Shown: piece after piece, positions 30,607 to 41,640 of the stretch
How the letters are laid out: each line of letters begins with the position of its first letter
Position numbering within the stretch: the first letter of the stretch is position 1
NCBI GenBank assembly: GCA_943736015.1
Contig: OX031059.1
Coordinates: 18,042,001-18,106,000, forward strand
Direction of reading: 5' to 3'
Source: Tridacna crocea
Taxonomy: Eukaryota; Mollusca; Bivalvia; Cardiida; Cardiidae
DNA: 64,000 bases
Translations under genes and position numbers: made by a program
Notes under the pieces: model-generated
Told to the model about the DNA's origin: nothing
Databases searched by the model: none
What the model saw: only the letters and a program-made list of their open reading frames with translations

Positions 30607-32318
30607 TTTAGCTCACCTGAGCACAATGTGCTCAAGGGGAGCTTTTAGGGTCACTGGCTGTCCGTCGTGCGTCGTCAACAATTCTTTAAACATCAACTCC
30701 TCCTAAACTGCTGGGCCAATTTGGACCAAACTTGGCAGGAATGTTCCTTGGGAGGTCCTCTTTAAAAATTGTTCACAGAATTTGATTCCGTCAAAAACTC
30801 TGGTTGCCATGGCAACCAAATGGAATTTTTTAGCAAATTCTTTAAAAATCTTCTCCTCTGAAACCACTGGTCAGATTTTGAAATTATTTCACAGATATGT
30901 TCCTTGGGTGACCCTCTTCAAAAATTGTTCGTGAAATTCTGATCCCTCAAAAATCATGGCTCTGATGAATGGGGGCTACTTGCGCTATACAGAAATCAAG
31001 GAATTCTTTAAAAATCTTCTCCTCTGAAACCCCTGGTCGGATTTTGAAATTATTTCACAGATATGTTCCTTGGGTGACCCTTTTCAAAAGTTGTTTGTGA
31101 AATTTTGATCCGTCAAAAATTGTGGCTCTGGTGAATGGGGGCTACAAGTTTGCACTATACAGAAATCAAGGAATTCTTTAAAAATCTTCTCCTCTGAAAC
31201 CGCTGGTCGGATTTTAAAATTATTTCACAGATATGTTCCTTGGGTGACCCTTTTCAAAAATTGTTCGCGAAATTTTGATCCATCAAAAAATGTGGCTCTG
31301 GTGAATGGGGGCTACTTGCACTATACAGAAAAATGAAGGAATTCTTAAAAAATCTTCTTCTCTGAAACCGCTGGTCAGATTTTGAAATAATTTCACAGAG
31401 TTGTTCCTTGGGTGACCCTTTTAAAAAATTGTTCCTGAAATTTTGATTTGTCAAGAAACATGGCTCTGGTGAATGGGGGCTACTTGCACCATAGGGAAAT
31501 GAGGAAATTCTTAAAAAATTTTCTTCTATGAAACTGATGGTCAGATTTTGAAAGAATTTCTCAGGGAAGTTCCTTGGGTGACCCTTTTCAAACAGTTTTC
31601 GCGAAATTTTGATTGGTCAAGAAACATGGCTCTGGTGAATGGGGGCTACTTGCACTATAGGAAAATGAAGAAATTCTTAAAAATTCTTCTTCTCTGAAAC
31701 GGCAGGACAGATTTTGAAATGATTTCACAGGGATGATCCTTGGGTGACCCTTTTCAAAAATTGTTCACAAAATTGTGATCCGTCAAGAAACATGGCTCTG
31801 GTGAATGGGGGCTACTTGCACTAAAAGAAAATGAAGAAATTCTTGAAAGTTCTTCTTCTCTGAAACCCCTAGTTGGATTTTAAAATAATTTGACAGGGAT
31901 GTTCCTTGGGTGATCCTTGCTCTTGTGAATGGGAGCTACTTGCACTATATGGACATGATGAAATTCTTGAAAATTCTCTTTCTCTGAAACCCCTGGTCAG
32001 ATTTTAAAACAAAATTTCCGAAATGTTCCTTGGGTGACCCTTTTGAAAACTTGTTTGTAAATTTTGATCCGTCAAGAAACATGGCTCTCGTGGATGGGGG
32101 ATACTTGCTCTTATACAGAAATGGAAGAATTCTTAAAAATTCTTCTTTTTGAAACTGATGGTCAGATTTCGAAATGAATTTTACAGGTGACCTTTTGAAA
32201 ATTGCTTAGCAAAATTATATGTATGGTTCCAATGTTTCAATACCTCAAAAAAGAAATAGGCTATGGTCATCTCAAAAATTCAGGTGAGCGATCCAGGGCC
32301 ATCTTGGCCCTCTTGTTT
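30607..32318 (+). mobile_element. AGCTCACC element, copy 2
   Basis: AGCTCACCTGAGCACAATGT left, then GCTCAAGGGGAGC; right end CAGGTGAGCGATCCAGGGCC, then ATCTTGGCCCTCTTGTTT. The body holds about nine diverged direct repeats of ~150 bp, each with 'ttccttgggtgaccct' and 'ggctctggtgaatggggg' motifs. No coding. Confidence 0.85.
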
Positions 32319-32474
32319 GTAATTGCCATAAAAGTCAGGATTTATGAAAATCCAGCTGCCTCAATACATGTATGCAAAAAGTGGTGATAGTAATATGTAT
32401 AAGACCTGTCACTGGCCGCTATAGCCATTTGCTATTTGAATATAGCTGGAAACCTGTTGGATCTGGTGTTTCAA

Positions 32475-34406
32475 TTAAGTCTTTACAAGACTACAAAATT
32501 TTAGATTTGTGCAAATTTAAAGTAGCAGACAACCAGTTGAATATGACTGAAATAATGAATTATGTTTCAAAATATGCAGAAAATATTTATGGGAAAAGAA
32601 GAAAGTGCTGATTGTCAGCATTTTCTCTTTTTAGCTCACCTGAGCACAACGTGCTCAAGGGAAGCTTTTAGGATCACCCGGTGTTTGCGTGCGTCGTCCA
32701 CAATTCTTTAAACATCAACTCCTCCTAAACCGCTGGGTGGACTTGGACCAAACTTGGCAGGAATGTTCCTTGGGAGGTCCTCTTTAAAAATTGTTCACTG
32801 AATTTGATTCCATCAAAAACTCTGGTTGCCATGGCAACCAAATGGAATTTTTTAGCAAATTCTTTAAAAATCTTCTCTTCTGAAACCGCTGGTCAGATTT
32901 TGAAATAATTTCACAGATATGTTCCTTGGGTGACCCTTTTCAAAAAATGTTAGTGAAATTTTGATTCGTCAAAAACTGTAGCTCTGGTGAATGGGGGCTA
33001 CTTGCACTATACAGAAATGAAGGAATTCTTTAAAAATCTTCTCCCCTGAAACCGCTGGTCGGATTTTGAAATAATTTCACAGATATGTTCCTTGGGTGAC
33101 CCTTTTCAAAAGGTGTTCGTGAAATTTTGATGCGTCAAAAAATGTGGCTCTGGTGAATGGGGGCTACTTGCACTATATGGAAATGAAGGAATTCTGGAAA
33201 AATTCTTCTTCTCTGAAACTGCTAGTCAGATTTTGAAATAATTTCACAGAGTTGCTCCTTTGGTGACCCTCTTCAAAAATTGTTCGCGAAATTTTGATTG
33301 GTCAAGAAACATGGCACTGGTGAATGGGGGCTACTTGCATTATAGGGAAATGAAGAAATTCTTAAAAATTCTTCTTCTCTGAAACAACTGGTTAGATTTT
33401 GAAATAATTTCACCGAGTTGCTCCTTTGGTGACGCTTTTCAAAAGGTGTTCACGAAATTTTTGATTGGTCAAGAAACATGGCTGTGGTGAATGGGGGCTA
33501 CTTGCACTATACAGAAATGAAGAAATTCTTAAAAATTCTTCTTCTCTAAAACTGTTGGTCAGATTTTGAAATAATTTAACAGACTTGTTCCTTGGGTGAC
33601 CCATTTCAAGAAACATGGCTGTGGTGAATGGGGGCTACTTGCACTATACAGAAATGAAGAAATTCTTAAAAATTCTTCTTCTCTGAAACAGCTGGTTAGA
33701 TTTTGAAATAATTTCACAGACTTATTCCTTGGGTTACCCTTTTCAAAAATTGTTCGCGAAATTATGATTGGTCAAGAAACATGGCTCTGGTGAATGGGGG
33801 CTACTTGTACTATATGGAAATGAAGAAATTCTTGAAAATTCTTCTTCTCTGAAACCCGTACTCAGATTTTAAAATAATCTGACAGAGATGTTCCTTGGGT
33901 GACCCTTTTCAAAAGCTGTACATTTAATTTTGATCCATCGAGAAACATGGCTCTTGTGAATGGGGGCTACTTGCACTATACGGACATGATGAAATTCTTG
34001 AAAATTCTCTTTCTCTGAAACCCCTGGTCACTTTTTTTTTAAAAGAAATTTTCCGAAATGTTCCTTGGGTGACCCTTTTCAAAACTTGTTCGTATATTTT
34101 ATCCATCAAGAAACATGGCTCTCATGGATGGGGGCTACATGCTCTTATACAGAAATGAAGAATTCTTAAAAATTCTTCTTTTTGAAACTGATGGTCAGAT
34201 TTCGAAATGACTTTTACAGGTGACCTTTTGAAAATTGCTTGGCAAAATTATAAATTTGGTTCCAATGTTTCAATACCTCAAAAAAAAAAAAAAAAAAAAA
34301 AAAAAAGACTATGGTCATCTCAAAAATTCAGGTGAGCAATCCAGGGCCATCTTGGCCCTCTTGTTACTCAATGTTTTCAAAAGCCTTTTTTCTGAAGGTC
34401 ATCTAA
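32475..34406. mobile_element. TTAA foldback MITE split by AGCTCACC copy 3
   Basis: Left part 32475-32630 (TTAAGTCTTTACaAgac ... cagcattttctcttttt) and right part 34366-34406 (actcaatgttttcaaaagcc...). The break is in the second stem arm between CTCTTTTT and the CAATGTTTTC, the same position as in the MITE split at 18172. Confidence 0.8.
32631..34365 (+). mobile_element. AGCTCACC element, copy 3
   Basis: Close relative of copy 2 in the same orientation, 313 bp further on: AGCTCACCTGAGCACAACGT left, CAGGTGAGCAATCCAGGGCC and CTTGGCCCTCTTGTT right, with ~150-bp internal repeats. It contains a ~29-bp A-run near 34278-34306. Copies 2 and 3 share even their right-hand regions (tttcaatacctcaaaa). 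Confidence 0.85.
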
Positions 34407-35506
34407 CCCATTACCACTCAATCCTTGCTTTTAATAAGAAGTCTGTGGAAAAAGAAAATGCTGATAATGCTTAGATGTGGCAAAGTATAAAGCTATGATT
34501 GTTTGCTAAAAGGTTAACTTCAGATATTGGTGTTCAGAAAAAAAACCTGAACCCTTCACCACACAATCTTGAGTTTTATTGATGATCATTCTTGGAAAAG
34601 AAGAAAATACTGATAAACAGATTTGTCCAAATTGAAGTATTTGGAAAAGTCGGAGTGGATGTGACTTTAAAACGAAAAAGGGTTTTCAAGAGTCTTCTAA
34701 AGATCTTTAAAATTCAGGATCATGTGGGAAAGTGTTTAGTAGTAAATTCTTGTGTATGTAGCATTTGGAATGCTGTTTTCCTTGGTAGCATTTTATCGAT
34801 GTTTTGCACAGTAGTTTGCTTGTAGTTATTCTTGAATTCTTGTCTTTACCAAAAGACAACATTTTTGGACTTGTCCACTTGAACTGTAAACCCTCTAACA
34901 AAATCCAAAGTTTTAACAGCCCTTAAGAAAAAGCCACAATGAAATAATGTTGGAACAGGAGAAAATGCTGGTAATCAGCATGTTCCCCTTTTTCCAATGA
35001 TATTTTGTACCCTATCAAACTCAACCTTCACATTTGTCATCTGCAAATACCTTCAATGTGGACAAACCTTAAATTTTGTCATTGGGTAAAGACTTAATAC
35101 AGATGATTATGATTAATTCTATTATTTATTTCATCTCTATATTTAAAATCACGTCATCATGTTTAAATATCTGTGGAATTATGTTTCATTCTAGACATAC
35201 TTTCAAAGAAGAGACTTTGTATATTTTAATCTAGGCCAATGTCACCATGGTTCTCGAGTATAGTTACTGTTTTGTGATTAACCCTTTCCCAAACAAGCCC
35301 TGGTTTTTATGTGTCTGCAGTAGAAGTCTTTTGAAAAGACTGTGGGAAAAGGAGAAATTGCTCAAAACAAGCAATTTCTCCTTTTACCACAGTGTTTCCT
35401 ACCCTTTTTGAAAACTTTCTGCCATTTTCTCAAAATCTAAAATTGTAGTCTGCAAACTCTTTCAATTTGGAAATGACCAATTTTTTTTTTTTTTGGAAAG
35501 GGTTAA
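34400..35506. mobile_element. MITE remnants plus one good subfamily B copy
   Basis: Scraps at about 34403-34510, 34550-34630 and 34845-34885; a diverged copy at 34887-35097; a complete subfamily B copy at 35278-35506 (TTAACCCTTTCCCAAACAAG ... GGAAAGGGTTAA) with the GAAATTGCT tip. 35100-35277 has nothing recognisable. Confidence 0.75.
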
Positions 35507-35744
35507 GCAAAATTGACTATTCTTCGGCTTTGAGGTAAACTTTCAATAAACCAGTTCAGGAAACAAGTAATGAAGGCTCGCTCAAAAAATATTTTTTTCT
35601 TGACTTCTTTGAGTATTGTCTCAACTGTTAGCTCATGTTAGATTTTACATATTGGGAACTTTCTTTTTCAGCTTGTGCCATACTGTACTGACACTCATGC
35701 CTTGTGAGCCATTTTTAATGATTGATAATATGTTTATGTGTTTA

Positions 35745-36154
35745 CCTCTTCACCAAACAATAAAATTTGAGAGTTGTCGAAATTGAAAGCTCTTGCAGAA
35801 CATAAATCCATTGTGACCTAAATGGTTGGAATTGTTTCCAGAAGGATTGGAACATTGTGGTAAAAGTAGAAAATGCTAGCAACCAGCATTTTGTTATTGA
35901 AGTTAGCATTTCTATTCCTATTCCCTTAACCCTTTCCCAAACAATCCCTGGTTTTTACGGGTCTGGAATAGTAGCCTTTTGAAAACATTGTGGGAAAAGG
36001 GGAAAATGCTGGTAACCAGCATTTTCTCCTTTTCCCACAATGCTTTCGACCCTATCATAGACAGAAATCGTCTTTTCAGCAAGAGTTGAATTGTCGTCTG
36101 CAAATGCTTTCAATTTGGTCTTGTCCAAAAGTTTGTCGTTTGGGAAAGGGTTAA
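35745..36154. mobile_element. Two TTAA foldback MITEs
   Basis: 35745-35890 (right half lost) and 35926-36154 (complete; TTAACCCTTTCCCAAACAAT ... TTTGGGAAAGGGTTAA, A-type stem tip GCTGGTAACCAGC). The latter is a close relative of 15835-16063, defining a hybrid group with B-type ends and A-type centre. Confidence 0.85.
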
Positions 36155-36880
36155 TGTTAAAAATCGAATCTTCATTTAAGTCTTTATAACTAGACTTGTG
36201 GAACATAAACTATAGTTTTATACATGAAAACTTATAGAGTACAATTGAAATTGTTGTATCAAAAGGGAAAACTCCCCTCATTGAGAAACCCTCGTCTTTG
36301 CCAAAATTTCTGTTAAAAGCAGATCTTTTGCAAGATGAAAAAACTTTTCCATAAGAAATAATAAATTTGTTGTAGACCTTTTTGAATGATTTTGCAGGAG
36401 ACAATTTGTATAATCATATACCCTTGAAACTGTCTATACATCATTTTTCTCATGTTGTATTTCTTGATGAATCAATATTAAAAAATGGGTAAAAATAAGA
36501 TACATGTACATGTAGTTGACAGTCATTTAGCTTATATTCTTACTGATTATATTTATATTTTATCATTGTTGTAATTTTTTCCCTTTTTTGTTTTCTTTTT
36601 AAACATTTCTTTTCTATCTTTACATCTTTCATGTGTGCTTTGATAATCAAGTGTTCAACTACATGTATCTTACAAATAATTGTGTACTTCTTTAACAGTT
36701 TTTATTTTGCCATATTTCTGCTTTTTGTTTACTTTGCATTTGTTTTATCTTTATTTATGGTTGTGTTTGTTTGGACCCTTTCATCAAGTACGGTTTTATA
36801 TTGTGTTTCATTAAGCTTTTATTTTAGAATGTAGAAATGTCTTGGCAGCTGGATGTATGGTTTAAGAGCACTGAAAAAGT
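36155..36880. other. AT-rich stretch without supported feature
   Basis: No repeat boundary or exon. The frame at 36631-36834 is almost all F/L/V/I/Y because the region is T-rich; this is not evidence of a membrane protein. Confidence 0.3.
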
Positions 36881-37107
36881 TTAACTCATTACCAACGGCA
36901 CTATTTTAGGCTTGTCCAAATCAAAAGCATTTGCAGACGACAAAATAAAAGTGACTGAAAATTTGAATCCTGTTTTGTGAAGGGTAGAAAACATTATGGG
37001 AATAGGAGAAAATGCTGGTTACCAGCATTTTCTCCTTTTCCCATAACATTTTCTAAAGGTTTCTGTCTCAGGGTCGTCAAAAGTAGGGATTGTGTGGTAT
37101 TGAGTTA
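36881..37107. mobile_element. TTAA foldback MITE
   Basis: Subfamily A, TTAA at both ends; the stem arms read AACATTATGGGAA.. and ..CCCATAACATTTT: a G-to-A change in the left arm (ATTGTGGG to ATTATGGG) is matched on the right (CCCACAAT to CCCATAAc). Conserved pairing despite substitution. Confidence 0.85.
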
Positions 37108-37275
37108 ATTTACTGGTAGTAAAACATGATCTTGTGAAAACATTTTTTGGACATGAGGTAATGTTTTTGTGTTTTGTTATTAAATGATAAGTTTTATGTT
37201 CCTTTCCTGCAAACATTTATCCTTTGTGTCACATGGTAACTGGTAAAAAAAGCCTATAAGATAGGCAAAATGGAG

Positions 37276-37858
37276 TTAACCCTTTATGAGACAACAAAAT
37301 TTCAGCCCTACCTAGATTGATAACATCTGTGGAAGGCAATTTTGATTTGGCTCAAGTGATGCAATCTTTCTTAGATAGGGCAGAAAACATAAAGGAAAAT
37401 GGGGAAAATGCTTGTTACAAGCATTTTCTCCTTGTACTAAAATGTTTTCTAAAGCCTGCTTTTCCATGATTGTCAAGTTGGCATTTTGCATTAAAGGGTT
37501 GAACTGTTGAAAGGCACAGTTGTTGACCTCTATGACAGAGTATAGGAGAGGCAGAGGAAAATTGTGCATTAGATTGTGTTGCTAAGAGATGAAGTAGCAG
37601 CTCATATGAAATGGTCATGTTGTTTTCATTGTGTATATCTTTTTTTACCAAATGACAAAAACTTAAGACTCGTCAAGTTGAAGGCTTTTGTTGACAACAA
37701 AATATGAAACTTGGAAATTCTTTTCTATAGGAATACTCAACAGTGCCACCAGAAAAAGAGAAAATGCCTGAAACCATCATTTTCTCCTTTTCCCACAATG
37801 TTTTGAAAAGCTTATTTTCCAAGGGTCATTTAAACTCAGGATTGAGTCATAAAGGGCA
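37276..37858. mobile_element. Two diverged TTAA foldback MITEs
   Basis: 37276-37502 (TTAACCCTTTATGAGAC; tip GCTTGTTACAAGC, compensatory T/A pair) and about 37643-37858. 37503-37642 is unassigned. Confidence 0.7.
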
Positions 37859-37929
37859 AAGAGAAAAAAAAAGACATTTAAGATCTAGTTAGTATTTTTG
37901 GTGGTGAAGACAGTTGGATAATTAAAATG

Positions 37930-38460
37930 ACCAAGTCAGGGGCCATATTCACCAATCTTTCTAAAATTCTGTGTTTAGATACCTGGAATAGCTGTTTTTT
38001 CTGTTAAGAAAAAGGCCTCTTATTACATTAATAACTACATGTAGTATATTCTTTATAAATAATACATACATTTTCTATATGAATTTTTTCTATAGATTTG
38101 TTGCTACATGTCCATTCTCCGTGTAGTACTTTGCAATTGATAAAAAGCTACCATTTATAAATTTTCTATATGTAGCAGGTTACTTAAGATGAATTCCTAC
38201 ATGTACATTCTATATGTATGTGTAATACTTTTGTATTGGTAAATACCAGTACATACATTAAGCTCTATGTTCTACATGTAACACTTCTTCAGATAATTAC
38301 TTACATATACATGTAGTTCTCTATTCTATATGCAACACTTTTCTATAGATGGAATACCTACATGTACATTCTGCATTTAATATTTTTCTATAGTTAAATA
38401 CCTACATATAGTTTAATATTCCATATGTAAAACTTTTCTGTAGGTCCAAAGGAGGTAAAA
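37930..38460. repeat. Foldback half copy and degenerate ~60-80 bp tandem repeats
   Basis: 37937-37960 has 'ggccatattcaccaatc', half of the 21156-type foldback. From about 38035 to 38450 the motifs 'acctacatgtacattct', 'atatgtaa-acttttctatag' and 'taaatac' recur five or six times with variable spacing, a decayed tandem array. Confidence 0.6.
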
Positions 38461-38530
38461 TACCAATCGGTAAGATGGTTGTGAGTAGTTAATGTAGTCA
38501 TTATACATCACATGTCCATTGTAAATGTCA

Positions 38531-39560
38531 TTAACCCTTTACCAGACGACAAAATTTCAGCCTTGTCCAAATTGAAACTGTTTGCAGACGACAAAATTAA
38601 AGTGACTCAAAAAGTGAAACTTGTCCTGTAGGGGCAGAGAACATTTTGGGAACAGGGGAAAATGCTGGTTACCAGCATTTTCTCCTTTTACTACAGTATT
38701 TTCAAAAGGCTTCTTTCCCAGGATCATTAAAAGTCAGGATTGTGTGGTAAAGAGTTAACCCTTTACCCTACAATCCCATGTTTTCACCACCCAAAAGAAA
38801 AGACCTTTTGAAAACTTTGTAGGAAAAGGAGTAAATGATGGTAACCAGCATTTTCTCCTTTTACCACAATGTTTTCCACCCTGTCAAAAAATTTCAGTTC
38901 ATTCACACCCCTTTCACTTTTTTCACCAACATATTCACTCTCTTTGGAAGAGTGTATACATTGTTGTTAAGATAAGAGTAAATGATGTGTTTGAAATAAT
39001 TTTGATCATTTTTCATGAAGTAATTTTGACCATTTTTCATGAAATAATTTTGATCATTTTGAAAATGAGGGCTTGAGTGGAACCAAAAACTTAGCCTATA
39101 CCAAGTTATTCCTTAAGTTTACAACTTTGATCAAAAAAGATTATGTAATTATCACAACAAAAAGAAAAAAGTGCTGGTACCTAGCATTTTTCTCCTTTTT
39201 AAGTCTTTACCACACAATCTTTTAACACCCCTGTGAAAGAAGCCTTTTGAAAACATTGGAAAAGGAGAAAATGCTGGTTCTCAAATGACAAAATTTTGGA
39301 CTAGACCATATTGAAAAGCATTTACAGATGACACAATAAATGTGAATCAAAAATTGAAATTTGATTTGGAAAGGCTAGAAAACATTGTGGGAAAAGGAGA
39401 AAATGGTAACTAGCATTTTCTCCTTTTCCCACAATGTTTTCAAAGGCTTTCTTTCTCAGGGTCCGTCAAAAGTCGGGATCGTGTGGTAAAGGGTTAACCA
39501 CCTTTATTTTGTCTGCAAATGCTTTCAATTTGGACCAGTCTAAAATTTTGTTGTTTGGTG
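38531..39560. mobile_element. TTAA foldback MITE cluster
   Basis: 38531-38758 (complete A), 38755-38905 (shares TTAA; right part lost), 39199-39496 (two incomplete copies fused: left arm of one runs into a second complete copy) and a right-end scrap at 39497-39560. A short 'taattttgatcatttttcatg' motif repeats two to three times near 38990-39062. Confidence 0.75.
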
Positions 39561-39697
39561 AAGACACAGCCTGCCATTTACTCCATATTTGAATTTGTCA
39601 TCTGCAAATTCCTTTAATATGACTGTGTTAGTCTTTAATTTTATTTTCCAGTGGAGGCAGATATGAATCATGTATGATTATAAAAGTTATACTGTAT

Positions 39698-40110
39698 TTA
39701 ACTCATTACCTAAGTTTGTCCATATCGAAAGCATTTGCAGACGACAAAATAAAAGTAACTGAAAATTTGAAATCTATTTTGTGAAGGGTAGAAAACATTG
39801 TAGGAAAAGGAGAAAATGCTGGTTACCAACATTTTCTCCTTTTCTCACAATGTTTTCGAAAGGTTTCTTTCTCAGGGTCGTCAAAAGTAGGCATCGTATG
39901 GTAATGGGTTAACCCAGCTCTTTCTTAAACAGTACTGAATATGTACTACCCTGAGGAAAAAGAAACTTTTTGAAAACCTTGTGGCAAACAAAGTTTTCTA
40001 CAGTTTCACAGACAATGACATCATTTCGGCTTACTTCAAAATATTGTAAGCAAATGCTTACCAATTAGACCAGTCTAAAACATTGTCATGTGTCAAAGAC
40101 TGGAACTGTT
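39698..40110. mobile_element. TTAA foldback MITEs
   Basis: 39698-39912 (subfamily A, complete, TTAACTCATTACC with a short deletion, right end GGTAATGGGTTAA) and about 39912-40110 (diverged, stem mostly lost). Confidence 0.75.
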
Positions 40111-40236
40111 TATTACATGTGCCCTATTTCACAGCAGATAGAGTGTCTTGTTTGCTTGTTAGCTTGTTTAATATTGTCAGCTGTTATCAAAAAAATGATA
40201 ATAAACACAGATGATACACATTTTGCTTCTTGTTAG

Positions 40237-40499
40237 TGTTACTTCGTCTTGATTTACATACAATACCAAATAGCCGTGTTGGGGAGATATATCTCTTTAG
40301 CTCATTTGTTAAGCTGTTGGTCTTTTAAATATCGAAAAACAAGGAAATTCTCTGCCTAGGTTCGAATCTCATGAAATTTGGTTCGTCTTTCAGTTATGCA
40401 TTTGTTGGGAGCTTTCATGATTGTAAGATGGGGCCTTATTTGGGATTGGCCACTGAGCCATTAATCTCATTTATTGTCCAAAAATGGACTCCCTGCCTT
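40237..40499 (+). mobile_element. Diverged TRIM relative: one LTR plus interior
   Basis: Aligns with the TRIM at 9251: TGTTACttcg..., then ATTTACATACAATACC, GGGGAGATATATCTCTTTAG, CTCAttTGTTAagcTgTTGG (A box region), GGTTCGAATCTC (B box, 40359-40370), TTATGCATTTgTT, TGATTGTAAGA, then a decayed PBS TGGGGCCTTATTTGGGAT (40429-40446) and interior CCACTGAGCCATTAATCTCA to GGACTCCCTGCCTT. A and B boxes are further apart than in the young copy owing to an insertion. No second LTR: the sequence runs into a MITE at 40498. Confidence 0.8.
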
Positions 40500-41115
40500 A
40501 ACCTATTACCACACAATTCCTACTTTTGACGCCCCTGAGAAATAAGCCTTTAGAAAACATTGTGGGAAAAGGAGAAAATATATCATCAATTAATTTAATC
40601 CACAACAGTGAAGTTGTCTTGCATTTGGAAGTTGTAACTCCAGTTGTCTACTGTCCAGTAAAGTTGGGTGTGGGTGGGGGTTGTCTGAAGGCCTCTGGAG
40701 TAAGTAATATAGTAGGAATTACTACTAACAGTGAGGCAGCATCAATTAGGTGAAATAATGGTACATCAAACTTTCACATATTTACTTTGTGAAGCTTTCA
40801 CATATCTATGGCTGATTATGATTGCTTAGTATGTGAAATTTTCACAAATGTCTGGCTGAGGACTTGTGCATTTTGTGAGACTTTAACTTGTCTATGGCTG
40901 ATCATAATTGCATACATCCAACTTCCACATAATTATGTCTGTGGCTTCTGACTTGTGCCTTTTGTGAGACTTTTGCATTGCCCATGTGAAATTTTCACAC
41001 ATATCAGTGGCTGATGATTGGTGCATTTTATAAAACTTTCGATTGTGTCTACATGTATTATTGTTGCATTAACCCTTTACCAGACGACAAAATTTTAGCC
41101 CTGTCCAGATTGAGA
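40498..41115. repeat. Truncated MITE, then degenerate tandem motifs
   Basis: 40498-40580 is the left half of a subfamily A MITE (TTAACCTATTACCACACAAT ... GGAAAAGGAGAAAATA) cut at the stem. About 40770-41060 has loosely repeated 'tatggctgatcatgattg' and 'gtgcattttgtgagactttt' motifs. 41069-41115 is another MITE left end. Confidence 0.65.
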
Positions 41116-41640
41116 GTGAAGTGCACTGAGGAACAGTAAAAAAACGATATACTGGCCTATCATTAACTTTAAACTTTATTATATAAATATTTAAACATAC
41201 AATATATGTATACAATCATACATTTAAAGAAATTCCAACTTAAGAACAAAGAAAATATATTTTTATATAGTTGCTCCTTTTAAAAACAGATTTTTCAAGA
41301 GGGTAATAGTTTTTTGTAGGTCTAAAATGAGATGTAGTCAATGAACACTTGAAACATTTTAAATTTTTTACTCTTATCCACATCAAAAATGTTGCCAATG
41401 AAAAACAAAATGTTGGTAGAATGAAGAGCTTGCCACAGAGAGGATAAAAGACATGGTGGAAAAATTTTAAAAATGCTGATTACTAAACATTTCTCATTTT
41501 CCCTGTCTCTTTTTCATAGAATTTGACTAATATTCAAAAGATATTTGTAACATTTGCTGCAAAGACTTTTCAAACTCCTTTGTAAAATATAAAAAGGCTT
41601 GCAGGTGGTCTCATGACCACTGATACAAGTGTACAATTTA
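41116..41640. other. Stretch with only weak MITE traces
   Basis: Around 41330-41530 'gacatggtggaaaaattttaaaaatgctg' and 'catttctcattttccctg' may be a very old MITE. Otherwise AT-rich with nothing recognisable. Confidence 0.3.

Noticed and set aside
36631..36834. Possible membrane protein
   Set aside because: Hydrophobic composition follows from T-rich DNA; no start context, no conserved motif, no neighbouring exon.
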